Source: an uncultured Prevotella sp. | Lineage (GTDB): Bacteria > Bacteroidota > Bacteroidia > Bacteroidales > Bacteroidaceae | Length of the DNA stretch: 10,233 bases | Direction: 5' to 3' | Assembly (NCBI GenBank): GCA_938018155.1 | Contig: CALIIG010000297.1 | Coordinates: forward strand, 1 to 10,233 | The notes under the pieces: model-generated | What the model was told of the DNA's origin: nothing | The model's input: the letters and a program-made list of their open reading frames with translations, nothing else | The model's database searches: none | Position numbers and translations under genes: made by a program | In this document: piece by piece, positions 1 to 7,221 of the stretch | Numbering within the stretch: position 1 is the first letter of the stretch | Layout of the letters: each line of letters begins with the position of its first letter

Positions 1-2099
1 GCGTCAATCATGAACGCCGCCGTCGTGCTTTTCCCAGCCTCTATAGCAAAGGGTTGCGTGAGCGTCAGCACCTCGCTGTCGTCCTCGGGCGTAAGAAACT
101 GCAGACGTGCAGTGCCGTTAACGGCTTTCTCTGAGGTGTTGGAGATGAGTGCTGCTATCTGAACCCTGTCGCCCTGGCGGATGAATCGGGGCATGTTAGG
201 CTGAACCATGACAGTTTTTTGCGCCACGGCGTCAGCCTCAATCAGTCCGTTATTGAGTTCCTTATCGTGCGCCAGGCCCTGAAAATGCCATGTGGTGACA
301 CTCTCGGGAAGAGTGAAACGGAGAGAGAGATTGCCGTTTTCGTCACTGACTAATGCCGGAACGAAGAAAGCTGTCTCGTTGAGATTCTCACGGATGGCAT
401 CAGCATATACGCCAGATGGTGTTGCTATTCCGTCCTGACCGCTGCCTGCAGCGGCTTTGGTTGCAACGACATCAAACATCTTTGATTCGTTTGTGCCCCG
501 GCCTCTAATCCTTACTGATTTCTCCATCAGCACGGGCTGGCTGAAACGTTCCACCGCCGAGCTGCTTCCAAGCACGGCATAGCTCATCTCGGTTGCGATG
601 TCGGCATCGAATCTTGTGAACGTAAGGTCTTTGACATGATATTCTTTAAACGGTTCAAAACCGTACAAACCGATGGCACCTTCGCTGCCTCCTTCCCATG
701 AAGCGTTGCAGGGAAGAAAGCGTGATTGTTGTGGGAGCAGCCATGGATTTTTGTATATTGCGTCAAGGCTTTTGTCGTAAAGGGTAGCCATCAGTTGTGC
801 CTTGGCAGGCTTTCCGTTGGGTGCAAGCACCTGCAATGTCCACTCTTCTTTCTGCCCTGGCGTAAGTTTGTCACGGAATGTCTTCCATTGCAGCGTGAGC
901 TTTTTGTCGGGAACAGGTCGCGAAATAAACGTACTGTGCTCATAAAGTTTGCCCTGCCATACCCACGCTGTGAAGATAGAGAGTCCGTTTCCATACTCTT
1001 TCTTGTAATGTAGCTGACGTGTAACTGTCTCGTTGCTGATGTTATATGAACCTTTCGCAATAACCTTTCCGTCGGCAATAGCGGTGTAGAATATCTCGGT
1101 TCCTACGTTCGAAGAACCTGCCTGCAGCCATACGGGCTTGCCGTCATTGGGGAATTGACCGGCCGAAACATAATACCAGTCGGGCGTGTCAACCACAGGG
1201 TGCTTGTCGTCCATACAGAAAACGACAACTTCTTGCCTTATGGTGTCGCCCTCGCAGGTAGCAAACAGCGTGTGTTTACCCGGTGCCAGCATGTGGTTTA
1301 TATTGATGGGTGTGTTCGCTGCTGCAGTAGTGGCAGTATCCTTATCAAAGCGATACGTAATGGTTCCGTCGATAAGCTCACCAGCTACGTTCTTACGGGT
1401 GAAGCCGAAATGTGATAAACTGTCACGCTGTACCCTGGCAGGCAAGTCGGTTGTCAATATAGCGTTGCGGTTACTTAGCGGCAGTCGAAGCTCGTCTTCG
1501 TGAGTTTCGCCATCGATAGCCGTCACTTTTGCATTGACAACAAGCTGATAGAAGAGGGGCATATCGATGTCGTCGTCGTCCGGAAACGCCACAGGGACGC
1601 GCATTTTAAATGTGCCATCGTCGGCCGTTGCCACCGTATCGCACACCACGGTACCCTCATTTCTTACACCGTTTCGCATCCACCACCAGCTTTGTTCTCG
1701 CTTGGCGGTGTACACAACACGTGCTCCCTGCACGGGCACTCCGGCGTAACTGCGGGCTGTTCCCGTCACCATGATGGTGTCTCCTGAGGCATATCGCTTT
1801 TTGTATTTGTCAATTTCGACCTTGAAATCAGGGCGTTTATACTGTTCTACATGCACCACAACGACGTTGTGTTTGCCTTTGAGGTCGGCCCGTATAGTAT
1901 AGCTTCCCGTCAGTCCGCCTTGCGGAAGGGCAAAGTCGGCCGACAGCGTGCCGTAGTCGTCAGTGCTTACTGTCTTCTCGGTTATGCTCTTGTAATTGGC
2001 ATCCAACAGCGTAATCTTGACGCTTTCCCCCGCCAGAACTTGGGTCGAAAGCGTTGCAGGAATTTCGTGCCACGCCAGTCCGGCCACATGAATTGTTTG

Positions 2100-2106
2100 C
2101 CCGACG
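2100..2106 (-). other. Second frameshift in the A2M gene
   Basis: The second frame ends in TDRSIYR at codon CGT (2106-2104), followed by a lone C at 2103. GQTIHVAGL then continues in a third frame from 2102. The family motif here is normally YRPGQ, so the proline codon has kept only one of its three bases. That indicates loss of two bases rather than gain of one. If not corrected, the reading ends at 1960. Confidence 0.85.
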
Positions 2107-2802
2107 ATATATTGAGCGGTCAGTGTATAACCTTATGTGGTCACTTTCGGCTGCATTTCCTTCGTTAAAGTAGGTTGCATCAGCCGGAAGGTTGTCGCAA
2201 GCCTTGTCATTATCGGTGTAGGGATAGACGGTAGTGGGGTAGTGTTTGGGCGTATTGTATATAATTTCGCCGTCTTTTCCCGTTACCAGATGGTCTACAC
2301 GGGCTGTCTTGTTAAACCAGTTCTGCTCGGTGGTAACCGTTAAATGCACGCCTGCAATGGCCTTTCCGGTTGTGGCGTTGACCGTAACAAGGCGCAGATT
2401 CTCCTTGTCAATCTTCTCTCTGATGACGAAAAGGTTGCTTACGCGCAGCAGTTCGCGCTGGGGTTCAATGGCTTTATTATCTGCCGAAACCTCAATAAGG
2501 TAAACCCCTATGGGCATACCCTTGAGACTTACAGAGTCTGCACATTCCTTCCAATCGGGCTGGCCGGGGTATCGGCGTGTAATGGTTTGTAAAGGATTAG
2601 GCTGGATAAATCGCCTGAGTCGGGCATAATCCCTTTTGTCTGATGCCTCGAGCTTCGTGTTTCCACTTATATTTACTTTGTATACCCTGATGGTAAGTTC
2701 ATTGATATTTCGTATGGAGTTGATGCGAAGCAGTCGGTCAACGCCAGGCAAAAGCATGCGGTCGCCGATGCTGATGTTGAATTCGGGCTGCTGAAGGTCG
2801 AG

Positions 2803-2812
2803 CAGCGTTGCG
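2803..2812 (-). other. First frameshift in the A2M gene
   Basis: The first frame runs from 3634 to codon AAC at 2809-2807 (NVLRN). Sense continues one base on, at CTG (2805-2803), as LLDLQQPEFNISIGDRMLLPG. If the shift is ignored, translation ends at 2738 after 22 unrelated residues. The junction reads AAC-G-CTG. Restoring two bases (for example GCGC where GC is present) would give N-A-L-L, so a 2-bp deletion in a short GC dinucleotide run is a simple explanation. Confidence 0.8.
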
Positions 2813-3660
2813 CAGCACGTTCATACGGGGCCATTTCCCCCAGTGATTGAGGGCGTAATTAATATAGTTTACCTGGCTCTCTACAGGGGTATCGGTAGTT
2901 CCTGATATAAAGTTATAGCGTTCTATAGCCAGCTCTCCGGCCTCGGGCAGGTCACGATATACTTCAATAAGCGAGTCCAGACAGTGAAGATAACGCGATT
3001 TCCGTGCTATCTTTGCGTTGGTGTCACTTGTTTTTTGTAGTGCTTTCAGAGCCGTTAAACAGGCTGCAGGGCGGTTGCCGCGGGCAGCATAATATTTGTG
3101 AAGCGTAGCAAAGTCGCCGGCATACATGCCTACGACGTGTAGCAAATCGTTGTTGAAGATACGGCTGTCAAGGCCGGAGATGAAAGCTGGCTGCAATTCT
3201 GTTGTCTTGTGACGGGCCAGTTCATCGGGGTCGGACATCGATTTCCTGAAGTATAATTGGCTTAAAGTATCTGTCTCTTCATTGCTCTGGGCAAGGTCCT
3301 GACAGATTAATCCCAGTGCGCAATCGTAGACAGCGCGAAGTGCCTTGCTCTTTGTCTGTGCCCCTTTCTGCTTAATTTCTTCAACGGTTGCAGCCACTTT
3401 CTCGTCATTGAACAGGCGGCAGGCATCATATTTTGCCAGCTGGGCCTTAATCAGATGGCCGTAGTTATCTTCTGTCGTGGCTTTTGCGATGATGGTATTC
3501 AGTATGGAAATCTCGGTCTTGGGAAGGTCCTTTTGCTGAGCTTCCGCCACTTTTTTCCATAAAACGGTGAAGCTTTCACCCATCATCATGACGGGGACGA
3601 GCAGCAAGACGAGCGTAAACAGAACTTTTCTCATATGCTATAACTTTTAATCAGTTCTTG

Positions 3661-3668
3661 CAAAGATA
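3661..3668 (-). promoter_or_regulatory. Putative -7 element for the A2M gene
   Basis: Reading the minus strand, TATCTTTG matches the Bacteroidota -7 consensus TAnnTTTG and lies 26 bases before the A2M start at 3634, which implies a leader of roughly 20 nt. No convincing TTTG stands at the expected -33 distance; the upstream DNA is simply AT-rich. Confidence 0.5.
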
Positions 3669-3866
3669 TGAAATATAATCGGAAAACATATAAAATATAA
3701 GGTAAAAAGAGCAGGCGTAATGTAGTAGTTGCTTTTCAATTAACGGCCTGTCTCCCGCTTACAGTAGTATTTCAGGCATTAAGTTTCAACGTGTTCAGAC
3801 ACCTGTTGCTGCATACGTGTTGTTGTTTTACAGTTTTGAGGAGTAGCGTTATTGATGTGAGTAAGA

Positions 3867-3894
3867 ATTTACAATTATGCCGTCGATTGTAAAT
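3867..3894. repeat. Perfect 9-bp inverted repeat with 10-bp spacer
   Basis: ATTTACAAT, ten bases, then ATTGTAAAT form a perfect dyad. Half-site centres are 19 bp apart, close to two helical turns, so it could be a dimeric repressor or activator site. As RNA it would be only a weak AU hairpin. It lies about 230 bp upstream of the A2M start. Seen directly; the function is a guess. Confidence 0.35.
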
Positions 3895-4024
3895 AATATT
3901 CATAAAATTTCTGTATTTCTTCATTTTCTAAAAAATTTGATGGAATAAAGATTTGGGCTTTTTTGCATTTCAATTTCATCATTTTTTTGTGATTTTCCAT
4001 CCCTTGTTTTGTCACTTTTTTGCC

Positions 4025-4124
4025 TTTACGGCACAATCGGCTCGCCTTTACGCTGTAATGTTGTTCTCTTTACGGCGTAAAGGCGCGACGTTTACGGCGT
4101 AATCGTGTTGCAATTACGCCGTAA
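4025..4124. repeat. Five-unit array of 12-bp near-palindromes at exact 22-bp spacing
   Basis: Cores begin at 4025, 4047, 4069, 4091 and 4113. They read TTTACGGCACAA, TTTACGCTGTAA, TTTACGGCGTAA (twice) and ATTACGCCGTAA. The shared element TTACGNCGTAA is an 11-bp palindrome around one central base. The 10-bp stretches between cores are not conserved, so this is not a simple tandem duplication. The next position in phase (4135-4146) keeps only CGTAA. Units 4 and 5 together also form a perfect 13-bp inverted repeat (4091-4103 with 4113-4125, 9-bp loop). Such geometry suggests protein dimers bound on one DNA face every two helical turns, but no function can be read from the sequence alone. Confidence 0.75.
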
Positions 4125-4230
4125 AGCCGAATAAAAACCATCGTAATGGTGACGTAATTGTCTGGTTACAGGTTTTTTGGTGTTTCGTCGTGTTTTTCGC
4201 TTATTTGCCTGTTTGGTACGAATTTTTGGA

Positions 4231-4256
4231 AATAAGCAAAAAGCAAAGTGCTTATT
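4231..4256. repeat. 8-bp inverted repeat with 10-bp spacer
   Basis: AATAAGCA and TGCTTATT flank ten bases. A further copy of GCTTATTT lies at 4199-4206, inverted relative to 4230-4237. The DNA is AT-rich, so chance is a serious alternative. No T-run follows on either strand that would make it a clear terminator. Confidence 0.25.
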
Positions 4257-4323
4257 GGTAAGATAGTTTACGCAGCGAGTTTAAAAATATTTTTACATAA
4301 ATCTGTTGTGTAAAGCAAATGAG

Positions 4324-4358
4324 AATCCGCGTAAGGCATTGTATACCCCAGGCGGATT
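4324..4358 (-). terminator. Weak inverted repeat downstream of cmk
   Basis: AATCCGC and GCGGATT flank 21 bases starting 37 bases past the cmk stop. It could end the cmk transcript, but the loop is long and no U-run follows in the direction of transcription. Treat it as a possible hairpin only. Confidence 0.2.
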
Positions 4359-4394
4359 AAATGTTTTTACTGACTGAAGAGGGTGTAAACCGTG

Positions 4395-5090
4395 TTAGTT
4401 GCCGGCAGCCTCGTGGTATTTTTCCATCAGCCAGCTGTTCTGTTCAGCTATAGTCATATTGCTGTTATCAAGCTCAACGGCATCCTTTGCCTTGCGAAGG
4501 GGCGACACTTCACGATGCGTATCAATATAATCGCGCTCCTGAACGTTTTTCAGAATGGCCGCATAGTCGGCCTCTTCGCCCTTGGCCCGCAGTTCGTCAA
4601 AGCGGCGGCGGGCACGCACTTCGGCCGATGCGGTGACAAAAATCTTAAGTTCGGCATCGGGAAAAACGGTGGTTCCGACGTCGCGTCCGTCCATTACGAT
4701 ACCCTTTTCCCTGCCCATAGCCTGCTGCTGTGCGACCATGGCCGACCGCACAAAGGGAATGGCGGCAATGGGACTGACGTGTACACTGACTTCCATTCTG
4801 CGAATTTCGTTTTCGATGCACACGCCATTGAGCCAGGTATCAGGACGCCCGGTGGCAGCGTTGAGTTTGAAACTGATGTGAATTTCGGGCATCATTGCTT
4901 CGAGTTTTGCCGTATCAACGCTGCCGTCGGTGCTGAAAAGCCCGTGCTGTAATGCAAAAAACGTAACTGCACGATACATGGCTCCCGTGTCAACATAAAC
5001 GTAACCTATCTTTCTTGCCAGGTCTTTTGCCATGGTACTCTTTCCACACGACGAGAAGCCGTCGATGGCTATTGTTATCTTTTTCACCAT
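4395..5090 (-). CDS. cmk: Cytidylate kinase
   Basis: Transfers the ATP gamma-phosphate to CMP or dCMP in the cytosol, feeding CTP and dCTP synthesis and recycling CMP from RNA turnover and lipid synthesis. The 231 residues match the usual bacterial length. Visible motifs: the P-loop GFSSCGKST at residues 11-19, DTGAMYRA at 34-41 in the CMP-binding region, the NMP-bind insertion with [15 protein letters not shown] at about 95-109, [10 protein letters not shown] at 135-144 and the Arg-rich lid RARRRF at 159-164. The start at 5090 puts the P-loop at its normal distance from the N-terminus. porQ lies 202 bases upstream on the same strand; I recall porQ-cmk as a common Bacteroidota arrangement. 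No -7 box was seen directly upstream, so read-through from porQ is possible. The call is secure. Confidence 0.97.
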   Translation of the reverse strand: MVKKITIAIDGFSSCGKSTMAKDLARKIGYVYVDTGAMYRAVTFFALQHGLFSTDGSVDTAKLEAMMPEIHISFKLNAATGRPDTWLNGVCIENEIRRMEVSVHVSPIAAIPFVRSAMVAQQQAMGREKGIVMDGRDVGTTVFPDAELKIFVTASAEVRARRRFDELRAKGEEADYAAILKNVQERDYIDTHREVSPLRKAKDAVELDNSNMTIAEQNSWLMEKYHEAAGN

Positions 5091-5185
5091 ATTTGTAAAT
5101 AAAGAACGCTATTTTGAAGCGACTGTTTTAATTGATTTGCAGATTGAAAATATTGTACTCGAACAACATTTTAAATATGATTCGG

Positions 5186-5280
5186 CATTGTTTTTTACTT
5201 TTTTACCTATTTACTCCATGCTTTTTTAATCGGTTCTTTGACCTCATTCAACATTGCTTTTTACTTTTTTACCTCTTTAC
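5186..5280. repeat. Direct repeat of a 29-bp pyrimidine-rich unit between porQ and cmk
   Basis: Positions 5186-5214 and 5252-5280 match at 27 of 29 bases and are offset by 66 bp. Both open with CATTG and carry TTTTTACTTTTTTACC. A third partial copy of the T-rich pattern (CTTTTTACTTTTCTAAAG) follows at 5281 and runs into the porQ stop. On the transcribed minus strand this reads as a GTAAAAAAGTAAA purine-rich leader between porQ and cmk. Such runs are prone to slippage. Confidence 0.6.
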
Positions 5281-5292
5281 CTTTTTACTTTT

Positions 5293-6240
5293 CTAAAGTC
5301 CGTACGCCACATTCAGCACTAAACTTGAGCTGCTTACATGATATTTGCCATAGGCCAGATTCAGCTTAAAGCGTTCGAGGTTGAGACCTGCACCTAAGGA
5401 AAGACCGGCCCCATGACTGCTATTCTTGTCAGCTGACATCATTTTCATTTCGTCGGCACGACGAAAATTGTATCCGCCGCCAATCCAAAAACTCTCAGTT
5501 AACAGCACATCAGCACCGACAACACAGTGATTGAGGAATTTGTAATCGAGGTGATTGAGGTCGACCAACGTCGCATGCAGACGGAAAGGAGTGCCTGTAA
5601 AGCGTTTGGAAACACCCATTTGTATATCAAAGGGCATGCGTTCGAAGTTGTCGTGATAGGCTTTCAGCTGGCCGCCGAGGTTCTTAAGCACCAAGCCTAA
5701 CGACCATTCGTGGTCAGAATCATAATAGTTCAGGCCGAGGTCAACGCCAAAACCAATGGAGTTGTAGTCGGCAATGTATGATGTAATCAAACGTGCTGCA
5801 ATGCCGCCCGTGAGGCGATTGGTAAGCATGTACGAAAAATAGCCGGCAAAAGATAAGTCTTTTGCCGTGAACTCACCAGTTTGAACGTTGTTGGCATCCA
5901 CCTCTTTCATCTTGCCATAATCCACATATTGTGCCGAAACAGCCCAGGAAGCGCGCTCCTTTACAATGCGGTTGAAACTGGCACTGGCCATGTTTGCTCC
6001 CGACATATAATTCATGTAGTTAAGGTTTATCGTCTTGTCGTTGACCGATGAAAGCAGTGCAGGGTTATGAAAAATGAGAGCCTCGTCGTCCTCAATAACC
6101 GTAATATTGTCACCTCCTAACGCTGCAGCGTGGGCACTGACGGGCAAACGCAGGAAGTTATATTCCGTTTGACTCTCGTTCTGAGCATATAAGGGCAATG
6201 CCCCGAGCACCATTAGAAAGACAAAAAAGGCTTTTTTCAT
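5293..6240 (-). CDS. porQ: Type IX secretion system protein PorQ, outer-membrane beta-barrel
   Basis: The 315-residue product starts with a signal peptide (MKKAFFVFLMVLGALPLYAQ, cleavage likely after the Ala of YAQ). The family hallmark LRLPVSAHAAALGGDN follows at about residues 31-45, then FHNPALL, then alternating hydrophobic strands and a terminal strand ending in aromatic-rich LNVAYGL, as expected for an outer-membrane barrel. PorQ belongs to the PorV/FadL-like group. It is a type IX secretion component known from Porphyromonas and works with PorZ at the cell surface in substrate attachment. The start at 6240 sits 21 bases after a good -7 box. It is divergent from the TonB-family gene and upstream of cmk. 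No other Por genes are in the window, which is normal because they are scattered. Confidence 0.88.
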   Translation of the reverse strand: MKKAFFVFLMVLGALPLYAQNESQTEYNFLRLPVSAHAAALGGDNITVIEDDEALIFHNPALLSSVNDKTINLNYMNYMSGANMASASFNRIVKERASWAVSAQYVDYGKMKEVDANNVQTGEFTAKDLSFAGYFSYMLTNRLTGGIAARLITSYIADYNSIGFGVDLGLNYYDSDHEWSLGLVLKNLGGQLKAYHDNFERMPFDIQMGVSKRFTGTPFRLHATLVDLNHLDYKFLNHCVVGADVLLTESFWIGGGYNFRRADEMKMMSADKNSSHGAGLSLGAGLNLERFKLNLAYGKYHVSSSSLVLNVAYGL

Positions 6241-6261
6241 TTAAAAGTTCTAATTATTTCG

Positions 6262-6269
6262 CAAAGTTA
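6262..6269 (-). promoter_or_regulatory. Putative -7 element for porQ
   Basis: The minus strand reads TAACTTTG, a full match to TAnnTTTG, 21 bases before the porQ start. A clear -33 TTTG is not present at the usual distance. The leader would be about 15 nt. Confidence 0.5.
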
Positions 6270-6291
6270 ATGCTTTTATGAAGATTTGCTG

Positions 6292-6299
6292 TACTTTTG
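6292..6299 (+). promoter_or_regulatory. Putative -7 element for the TonB-family gene
   Basis: TACTTTTG matches TAnnTTTG on the plus strand, back to back with the porQ box and 22 bases from it. It implies a start near 6306 and a leader of about 110 nt before 6416. The same TACTTTTG octamer precedes tRNA-Ser at 9084. The -33 element is not convincing. Confidence 0.45.
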
Positions 6300-6415
6300 C
6301 AATGTATTCCGGTTATGATAACGAACGTACAGCCGCTTTATTGTATATAGCTGCAAATGGCATTGAATGTGAAAGAGAACAAGCCTGTACACGCAACCGA
6401 AAATAGATATAAACC

Positions 6416-7123
6416 ATGGATATAAAGAAAAGCGACAAGGCTAATTTAGACAAGAAACGCAGAGAGACTTTCCTGTTGGGGCTTGTTCTTGCTTTAGCCA
6501 TGCTTTTCGCAGCATTGGAGTTTACTACGCGTCCTGCTGACTTATCCGAAGACAATAACATGCTCGACGACCTGCCTGATGAGCTGGATATGACACCCGT
6601 TGTTGAGCAAAAGGATATGATTTCGGCCACGGGGAGTACTGAATCGCCCTCAAAAGCCATTACGCAAAAGGTACAGGAAGTTCATGAAACCGTAGCAACG
6701 CAGGAGATTTCACCCGTTACAAACAAGCTCGTTATTGGCGACGGGGAGGGCGTTGCCAGGCAATCGGATGTTACAGAAGCCTTGCCACAGGTGCCCATAA
6801 CAAAAGATTCGGTTATACTTAAAACCGTAGAGCAGTTGCCCGAATTTCCCGGAGGCATCGTCCAATTCATGAAATGGTTGACGCGGAACTTGCGTTATCC
6901 TCCTACGGCACAAAGCCAGAGGATACAGGGAAAGGTCGTTATTTCGTTCATTATCAATAAGGATGGGTCTATCGCAAGCCCGACAATTGTGCAGTCTGCC
7001 GACCCTCTCTTAGATCGTGAAGCCTTGCGAGTGGTAAAGATGATGCCCAGATGGAAACCCGGATTACAGAATGGAAAGCCCTGTCGTACGATGTTCGCCA
7101 TTCCTGTTAATTTCCAGTTATAA
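6416..7123 (+). CDS. TonB-family energy transducer
   Basis: Couples the ExbB/ExbD proton motor in the inner membrane to outer-membrane TonB-dependent receptors. Of 235 residues, 1-18 are basic and cytosolic, about 19-36 form the single membrane anchor (FLLGLVLALAMLFAALEF), and 40-138 are an acidic Ser/Thr/Glu-rich periplasmic spacer without the Pro-Lys repeats of E. coli TonB. Residues 139-235 form the TonB C-terminal domain, with LPEFPGG (141-147), YPPTAQ (161-166), IQGKVVISFIINKDGSI, DPLLDREAL, MPRWKPG and a final FAIPVNFQL. The start keeps the basic-then-hydrophobic order and no better start lies upstream. The ExbB gene lies 2.1 kb downstream rather than adjacent. Bacteroidota carry several TonB paralogues, so I give no specific symbol. 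Confidence 0.9.
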   Translation: MDIKKSDKANLDKKRRETFLLGLVLALAMLFAALEFTTRPADLSEDNNMLDDLPDELDMTPVVEQKDMISATGSTESPSKAITQKVQEVHETVATQEISPVTNKLVIGDGEGVARQSDVTEALPQVPITKDSVILKTVEQLPEFPGGIVQFMKWLTRNLRYPPTAQSQRIQGKVVISFIINKDGSIASPTIVQSADPLLDREALRVVKMMPRWKPGLQNGKPCRTMFAIPVNFQL

Positions 7124-7221
7124 TGCCGATAATGGTGCTGACTAATTACAAACATAGCATCAAAGTTTGGGAATTGTGAGGCAATGAACACTGAAAATAG
7201 AGATAAATCACCCGTAACACC

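Larger units (their letters stand above)
1..3634 (-). pseudogene. Alpha-2-macroglobulin family protein, N-terminal two thirds, two frameshifts; runs off the window
   Basis: Seen: the start at 3634 gives a signal peptide (MRKVLFTLVLLLVPVMMMG) without a lipobox Cys. A mostly helical region follows, to about residue 276. After a frame change at 2806, a macroglobulin-like region continues to the conserved TDRSIYR motif. After a second change at 2103, it continues from GQTIHVAGL through VEQYKRPDFKVEID. It then reaches the A2M core domain signature (FFVPALVSDENG, LPESVTTWHF) near position 340-270, where it leaves the window. I read the third segment codon by codon from 2102 to 3 and found no stop. 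About 1,210 residues are visible; Bacteroidota homologues are usually larger, so the thioester/TED region lies outside. Known: bacterial A2Ms are envelope protease traps, often coupled to a peptidoglycan glycosyltransferase, which is not seen here. The two breaks make this a recent pseudogene or a sequencing error, since the downstream frames are otherwise intact. Family call is firm; functional state is open. Confidence 0.9.
3635..4394. other. 760-bp gene-free spacer between cmk and the A2M gene
   Basis: Neither strand shows a credible coding region. Both flanking genes are leftward, so the spacer is downstream of cmk and upstream of A2M. From the A2M side it holds the -7 element at 3661-3668, an AT-rich stretch (about 3860-4020) with a 9-bp dyad, the five-unit 22-bp phased array (4025-4124), a second AT-rich dyad (4231-4256) and a 7-bp inverted repeat close to the cmk stop. 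This is unusually long and structured for a spacer between two co-oriented genes. No transposase remnant, target-site duplication or RNA gene was recognised. Confidence 0.7.

Noticed and set aside
1155..2592. Several plus-strand frames across the A2M gene
   Set aside because: All lie opposite the continuous A2M reading and show low-complexity or arbitrary composition; they are shadows.
2100..2812. Programmed +1 ribosomal frameshifting in the A2M gene
   Set aside because: No slippery sequence with a rare or stop codon in the A site is seen, two sites would be needed, and the missing proline of YRPGQ points to lost bases.
3791..3802. Small GTGT-TCAG-ACAC hairpin
   Set aside because: A 4-bp stem is expected by chance and has no terminator context.
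4025..4124. CRISPR array
   Set aside because: Repeats of 12 bp with 10-bp gaps are far too short, the cores are degenerate, and no cas gene is present.
4392..4952. Long plus-strand open frame (186 codons) antisense to cmk
   Set aside because: It lies opposite a fully motif-supported cmk and shows no recognisable domain; it is a shadow frame.
5032..5229. 65-codon plus-strand frame at the cmk start and spacer
   Set aside because: Half of it is antisense to cmk and the rest is the T-rich repeat tract.
6302..6406. 34-codon leader ORF before the TonB gene
   Set aside because: Its ATG lies upstream of the transcription start implied by the -7 box, it has no ribosome-binding context and it resembles nothing.
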